Assembly (NCBI GenBank): GCA_030550695.1
Contig: JAUQOX010000027.1
Coordinates: 1 to 18,796 of the forward strand
Origin: Gemmatimonadota bacterium
GTDB taxonomy: Bacteria; Gemmatimonadota; Gemmatimonadetes; Longimicrobiales; Gaopeijiaceae
Reading direction: 5' to 3'
Length of the DNA stretch: 18,796 nt
The notes below the pieces were generated by a model. The model was not told where the DNA came from. It did no database searches and saw only the letters and a list, made by a program, of their open reading frames with translations. Shown here one piece after another: positions 14,879 through 18,796 of this stretch. A program made the translations under genes and the position numbers. How positions within the stretch are numbered: position 1 is the stretch's first letter; every line of letters begins with the position of its first letter.

Positions 14879-16258
14879 ATGGAAGTCCCAACCTCGACGC
14901 GAACCGGACCGGGCGCCCCCCCGGTGTCCGCCGGCACCCTCCGGGGGCAGGTCGGCTGGTGGGGAGCCGTCTCCCTGGTGGTGGGCAACATGGTGGGAGC
15001 CGGGATCTTCACCACCTCGGGCCTGCTTTTGGCCGAGCTGGGCGATGTGGGGCTCATGTTGGCCCTGTGGGTGGTGGGGGGAGGTGTGGCCCTGTGCGGG
15101 GCCCTCTGTTACGGGGTCTTGGGAGTTGCCATGCCCCACGCCGGGGGGGAGTATGTCTACCTCACCCGCCTGTATCACCCCCTGCTGGGGTTCCTGACGG
15201 GGTGGGTTTCCATCTTTGCCGGCTTCTCCGCTCCCCTGGCGGCCTCGTCCCTCGGTTTCGCGGAATACCTGGCCCAGGCCTTCCCCGCCCTGGACCCGCC
15301 GGGTCAGGGGGAAGGGATCAAGAAGCTTTTGGCCGGCATCTTGATCTTGGCCCTGGGCTGGGTCCACCGGCGGGGGGTGGAGACGGGTACCCGTCTCCAG
15401 AACTGGCTGACCCTGGGGAAGGTCGTCCTCATTGTCGCCTTGGTGGGGTTCGGCTTCGCCTTGGGCCGGGGCCACGGAGAACCGTGGGCCGGGGGGGTGG
15501 CGTCGTCCCATGGCGGAGGCGGCCTCCGGCGGGCCGGCTTGGCCTTGTTGTGGATCATGTTCGCCTACAGCGGATGGAACGCCGCGGCCTACATCGGTTC
15601 CGAGCTCAGGAATCCCCGACGGACCCTCCCCCGATCCCTGTTGGCGGGAACCGCTCTGGTGACCGTTCTCTACGTCGCCCTGAATCTCCTCTTCGCCTAC
15701 GCCCTGCCCCCCAGGGAGATGGCCGGGCTGGTGGCGGTGGGGGGGGCCGCGGCGGAGCGGCTGTTCGGGGCCTGGGCCCGGCCATGGCTGGCCGGTCTCA
15801 TCGCCTTCGCCCTCCTGTCGTCCTCAAGCGCCCTGGTGGTGCTGGGGCCGAGGGTGTATTGGGCCATGGCCAGGGATGGGGCCTTCTTCCCCTGGGTGGG
15901 GGCAGTACACCCCCGGTTCGGGACACCCTCCCGGGCCATCCTTCTGCAATGCGGGCTGGCCATCCTCATGGTGGCTTCCGGAACCTTCGACCAGATCCTC
16001 ACCTACATGGGGTTTTCCCTGGGCATCTTTCCCATCCTGGCCGTCCTCGGGGTCTTTCGGCTGGACCGCCTTTCTCCGGGGCAGGCTCCCGTTTGGTCCC
16101 GGCGTCTGCCGGCGGTCCTGTTCGCCGGGGCCATGGCCTCCATGTTGATCCTGTCCTTCCAGGAACGCCCCGTGGAGTCGTCGGTGGCCCTCGCTACGGT
16201 GACCCTGGGTGTGCCGTTCTATTTCGTCTTCCACGCCTGGACCCGGAGGAGCCTATGA
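14879..16258 (+). CDS. APC-family amino-acid permease
   Basis: A 459-residue inner-membrane transporter of the amino acid-polyamine-organocation superfamily, likely 12 membrane helices. A short hydrophilic N-terminus (about 25 residues) precedes helix 1. GNMVGAGIF (36-44) in helix 1 is the unwound substrate-binding glycine motif of the family. MPHAGGEYVYLTRLY at the helix 3 region and FAYSGWNAAAYIGSELRNPRRTLPRSL in the helix 6-7 region are further signatures. Such proteins usually import amino acids with protons or sodium, or exchange them; the substrate cannot be told. Its TGA overlaps the ATG of the methyltransferase gene (ATGA), so the two are translationally coupled. Confidence 0.92.
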   Translation: MEVPTSTRTGPGAPPVSAGTLRGQVGWWGAVSLVVGNMVGAGIFTTSGLLLAELGDVGLMLALWVVGGGVALCGALCYGVLGVAMPHAGGEYVYLTRLYHPLLGFLTGWVSIFAGFSAPLAASSLGFAEYLAQAFPALDPPGQGEGIKKLLAGILILALGWVHRRGVETGTRLQNWLTLGKVVLIVALVGFGFALGRGHGEPWAGGVASSHGGGGLRRAGLALLWIMFAYSGWNAAAYIGSELRNPRRTLPRSLLAGTALVTVLYVALNLLFAYALPPREMAGLVAVGGAAAERLFGAWARPWLAGLIAFALLSSSSALVVLGPRVYWAMARDGAFFPWVGAVHPRFGTPSRAILLQCGLAILMVASGTFDQILTYMGFSLGIFPILAVLGVFRLDRLSPGQAPVWSRRLPAVLFAGAMASMLILSFQERPVESSVALATVTLGVPFYFVFHAWTRRSL

Positions 16259-16929
16259 CCAACCCTCGGAACCCAAGCCTCGTCTGCCCACTCCTGATCC
16301 TGGCGGCCCTGGCCGTGGGCCGCCTCGACGCCCAGGAACCCCCTTCCAGACCCGCTCCACCCCAGGAGGAACTGGACGCCCGGGTCCGCCGTTTCCTGGA
16401 CGAGAACCGCCGCCTCTGGCGGGACCTGAACGTCCCGGAAGAGGACGGCCGGCGGCTCCACGAGCTGGTGCTCCAGAAGGGGTTCACCCGGGCCCTGGAG
16501 ATCGGCACCTCCACCGGCCATTCGGCCATCTGGATCGCGTGGGCCCTGAGCAAGACGGGGGGTAAGCTCATCACCGTGGAGATTGATCCGGGTCGCCACC
16601 GCCAGGCCCTGCAGAACTTCGAGCGGGCCGGACTGAGCCGGTATATCGACGCCCGCCTGGCCGACGCCCACGACCTGGTTCCCAAGCTGGAGGGGCCCTT
16701 CGACTTCGTGTTCATCGACGCCGACAAAGAGTGGTACACGAACTACTTTCGGGCCGTGCTTCCCAAGCTGGCGCCGGGGGGGTGCATCGTGGCCCACAAT
16801 GTGGGAGGGGCCCGCCGGGGGTGGGTCGCCGAGTTCCTCCAGGTGGTCGAGGCCACACCGGGCCTGGAGACCCGGGTGGAGAACTCCCGGGGGGGAGGTC
16901 TCTCCATCAGTTGCAAGACGGGGACCTGA
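16255..16929 (+). CDS. SAM-dependent O-methyltransferase-like protein with a predicted signal peptide
   Basis: A 224-residue class I methyltransferase of the catechol/caffeoyl-CoA O-methyltransferase type. ALEIGTSTGHSAIWIAWAL (80-98) is the SAM-binding motif I. ITVEIDPGRHRQAL (106-119) has the ribose-binding acidic residue. FDFVFIDADKEWYTNYF (149-165) holds the metal-site aspartates. GGCIVAHNV (175-183) is the position where relatives usually read ADN, so a metal-ligand Asp is His181 here. Residues 1-26 are unusual: MTNPRNPSLV, then a hydrophobic run, then LDA before Gln27, which looks like a Sec signal peptide. Export of a SAM-dependent enzyme would be odd, because SAM is cytoplasmic. GGAGGAG (16245-16251) lies 3 bases before the ATG, which overlaps the permease stop. 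A terminator follows. The substrate is unknown. Confidence 0.85.
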   Translation: MTNPRNPSLVCPLLILAALAVGRLDAQEPPSRPAPPQEELDARVRRFLDENRRLWRDLNVPEEDGRRLHELVLQKGFTRALEIGTSTGHSAIWIAWALSKTGGKLITVEIDPGRHRQALQNFERAGLSRYIDARLADAHDLVPKLEGPFDFVFIDADKEWYTNYFRAVLPKLAPGGCIVAHNVGGARRGWVAEFLQVVEATPGLETRVENSRGGGLSISCKTGT

Positions 16930-16968
16930 GGGGGACGAAGGTCGGAACGGCGCATCGGCCGGAAGGAA

Positions 16969-17003
16969 GGGGGCGTACCGCGGACGGTCCGCCCCCTCTT
17001 CTT
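16969..17003 (+). terminator. Intrinsic terminator after the methyltransferase gene
   Basis: GGGGGCG-T-ACCG (16969-16980) pairs with CGGT-C-CGCCCCC (16985-16996). This makes 11 pairs with one T/C mismatch and a CGGA tetraloop. TCTTCTT (16997-17003) follows. It lies 40 bases after the TGA, in the convergent gap with the AbgT-type gene. On the minus strand the stem is followed by TTCCTTCC, so it may also stop transcription from the AbgT side. Confidence 0.8.
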
Positions 17004-17104
17004 CGCCTACCGTTGCCCTCCCCACAAGGCCGCCGGCCAGGTCTCCCGTCGGTTCCCGAACCTGAGAGGCGGGAGCCGCCCGCCGGTCGTCTCCGCCGTC
17101 GCGT

Positions 17105-18688
17105 TCAGCCGCCTCCCGGTACCGGGATGAAGAGGGGGGCCCCGGGGCCCACCGGGATCCCCAGGAACAGCCACAGGGAAAAGAGGACCGCCCAGGCCAG
17201 GAGGAACACCACGGTGTAGGGGAGCATGGTGGCGATCACCGTGCCGATCCCGGCCCCGGGGGCCCACCGCCCCACGAAGGCCACGATGAGGGCGAAATAG
17301 GTCATCATGGGGGAGATGATGTTCGTGGTGGAATCTCCGATACGGTAGGCCGCCTGGGTCAGCTCGGGGGAGTAGCCCAAGAGCATGAGCATGGGAACGA
17401 ACACCGGCGCCATGATGGCCCATTTGGCCGAGGCGCTTCCCATGAAGAGGTTGATGAAAGCCGAGATGAACACGAAGGCCACGAGCAGGGGAATCGGGCC
17501 GAGGCCGCTGGCTTTCAGGAGTTCGGAGCCCTTCACGGCGATGATGAGCCCCAGGTTCGTCCAGTTGAAATAGGCCACGAACTGCGACGCGAAGAAGACG
17601 AGCACCAGGTAGAGACCCAGGGTCTCCATGCTCTTGCCCATCCCCTTCATGACTTGGGCGTCGCTCTTGTAGGTGCCGGCTCCCAGCCCATAGGCGATCC
17701 CGGTGGAGGCGCCGGCCAGGAAGATGAGGGCCACGATGCTGGACATGAAGGGCGAGCGAAGCAGGGCGCCGGTCTGGGGATCCCGGAGCCACCCGGCCCC
17801 GGGGACCGTCCCCGCCGGAAGGGCGGACCATAGAAGCAGGAGGGCGAAGACCAGAGCCGCCATCGAGGCCCAGCGGAGCCCCCGCCTCTCTTCCGGGGTC
17901 AGGTCCCGCAGCTCCTCGGGTTTCTCGTCGCCGGTGTAGTCCCCCAGTCGGGGGACCACGATCTTTTCCGTGACCCAGGTCCCGGCGGCGGTGATGAGGA
18001 AGGTGGAAACGGCCATGAAGTAATAGTTGGCCGCCGGGTTCACCGTGTAGGTAGGATCCACGATGCGGGCCGCCTCTTCGGAGAGCCCGGCCAACAGGGG
18101 ATCGATGGTGCCCAGGAGGAGGTTGGCGCTGTACCCCCCGGACACCCCGGCAAAGGCTGCCGCCAGACCGGCGATGGGGTGGCGGCCCGCCGCCAGGAAG
18201 ATGGAGGCGGAAAGGGGCACCAGGAGCACGTAGCCGATCTCGCTGGCGGTGTTGGACATGACCCCGGCGAAGACGATCACCACGGTCAGGAGGCGCTTGG
18301 GGGCCGACATCACCAGTTTCCGGAGGGCTGTGGCCAAAAGCCCGCTCCCCTCGGCCACCCCGATCCCCAAGAGGGCCACCAGCACCGTGCCCAAGGGCGC
18401 GAACCCGGTGAAGTTCGTCACCATGTTGGTGAGGATGCGGTGGAGCCCCGGAAGGGTCATCAGGTTCACCGGTCGGATCGGCTCCCCTGTGCCGGGGTGG
18501 GTCACCACCAGATCGAACCGGCTGGTCACCCACGAGGCCGCGACCACCAGGAGGGCCATGAGGGCGAAGAGGGTGCCGGGGTGGGGGAGGGCGTTCCCCA
18601 CCCGCTCGACGAAGGCCAGCGAGCGGGCCAGCCAAGTCTCCTTGGGACTTCCGGCCGGGTTGGGAGAGGGCGATGGGGCTTCCGTCAC
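17105..18688 (-). CDS. AbgT-family transporter (p-aminobenzoyl-glutamate / antimetabolite type)
   Basis: A 527-residue inner-membrane transporter. Known members import p-aminobenzoyl-glutamate (E. coli AbgT) or export sulfonamides (YdaH, MtrF). The start is GTG 18688, with AAAGGAG six bases before it; an upstream TTG at 18757 has no such support. Signatures are SNTASEIGYVLLVPLSAS (145-162), SANLLLGTIDPL (187-198) with Asp196, and FINLFMGSASAKWAIMAPVF (411-430) followed by AYRIGDSTTNIISPMM. Trp423, Pro441 and Arg449 keep exactly the spacing of YdaH Trp400, Pro418 and Arg426, and Asp196 corresponds to Asp180, so it should be active. No abgAB hydrolase or folate gene is visible in the window. 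It converges on the methyltransferase gene across a terminator. Confidence 0.93.
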   Translation of the reverse strand: MTEAPSPSPNPAGSPKETWLARSLAFVERVGNALPHPGTLFALMALLVVAASWVTSRFDLVVTHPGTGEPIRPVNLMTLPGLHRILTNMVTNFTGFAPLGTVLVALLGIGVAEGSGLLATALRKLVMSAPKRLLTVVIVFAGVMSNTASEIGYVLLVPLSASIFLAAGRHPIAGLAAAFAGVSGGYSANLLLGTIDPLLAGLSEEAARIVDPTYTVNPAANYYFMAVSTFLITAAGTWVTEKIVVPRLGDYTGDEKPEELRDLTPEERRGLRWASMAALVFALLLLWSALPAGTVPGAGWLRDPQTGALLRSPFMSSIVALIFLAGASTGIAYGLGAGTYKSDAQVMKGMGKSMETLGLYLVLVFFASQFVAYFNWTNLGLIIAVKGSELLKASGLGPIPLLVAFVFISAFINLFMGSASAKWAIMAPVFVPMLMLLGYSPELTQAAYRIGDSTTNIISPMMTYFALIVAFVGRWAPGAGIGTVIATMLPYTVVFLLAWAVLFSLWLFLGIPVGPGAPLFIPVPGGG

Positions 18689-18796
18689 GTTCGGCTCCTT
18701 TCCGCCGGGTGGCCTCCGGGCCAGGGGGTCAGGGTGCGGACAACCTCTGGCTGGCAAACGGGGCTCCGCGGTCAGGGGAACCCCCGACGGCGGAGG
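18689..18796 (-). other. Upstream region of the AbgT-type gene
   Basis: These are the last 108 bases of the window. They hold the AAAGGAG ribosome site of the transporter next to its GTG. I see no clear promoter and no other coding sequence. Confidence 0.3.

Noticed and set aside
1..18796. Mobile element, prophage or defence island
   Set aside because: No transposase, integrase, tRNA, direct-repeat junction, toxin-antitoxin pair or CRISPR repeat was seen, and composition looks even across the window.

Overview
The window is a very GC-rich bacterial chromosome segment (by eye about two thirds G+C, not counted). It has closely packed genes, GTG and TTG starts, and strong purine-rich ribosome binding sites. 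The outer-membrane SusC/RagA-SusD pair, the many lipoprotein signals and a DUF2490 barrel point to a Gram-negative cell. SusCD in such a GC-rich genome suggests Gemmatimonadota or a relative rather than a typical Bacteroidota; this is inference, since no marker gene is present. I see no rRNA, tRNA, CRISPR array, insertion sequence or phage gene.

Layout. Positions 2-145 hold the tail of an unidentified gene. Next come glgC (ADP-glucose pyrophosphorylase) and, overlapping it, a lipoprotein VanX/DdpX-type D-Ala-D-Ala dipeptidase. Both are on the plus strand. A minus-strand block follows. In transcription order it is a SusC/RagA TonB-linked receptor (8970-5887), its SusD lipoprotein (5870-4566) and a TMTC-like multi-membrane GT-C/TPR protein (4524-2695). 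Short gaps suggest one operon. Upstream of susC is a 462-base non-coding leader with hairpin potential. Beyond it are two more minus-strand genes: an M50 site-2 protease with CBS domains (11734-10640), then a lipoprotein trypsin-like protease (10464-9433).

A divergent ArsR-family regulator (12045-12371) has its own recognisable promoter, with a dyad in the spacer and possibly no 5' leader. A two-gene minus-strand unit follows: a CotH-type kinase lipoprotein (14753-13308, TTG start) and a DUF2490 outer-membrane protein (13299-12538). Divergent from it is a plus-strand pair, an APC amino-acid permease and a SAM-dependent O-methyltransferase that overlap by ATGA. A clear stem-loop terminator follows. 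The last gene, on the minus strand, is an AbgT-family transporter with its diagnostic residues intact.

Most of the genes act at the envelope: nutrient capture (SusCD), possible protein glycosylation, peptidoglycan dipeptide turnover, periplasmic and intramembrane proteolysis, extracytoplasmic phosphorylation and small-molecule transport. I found no single obvious new defence or mobile system. The points most worth a second look are the exported methyltransferase with a changed metal-ligand position, the adjacent site-1-like/site-2 protease pair, the SusCD-TMTC operon and the CotH-DUF2490 unit.
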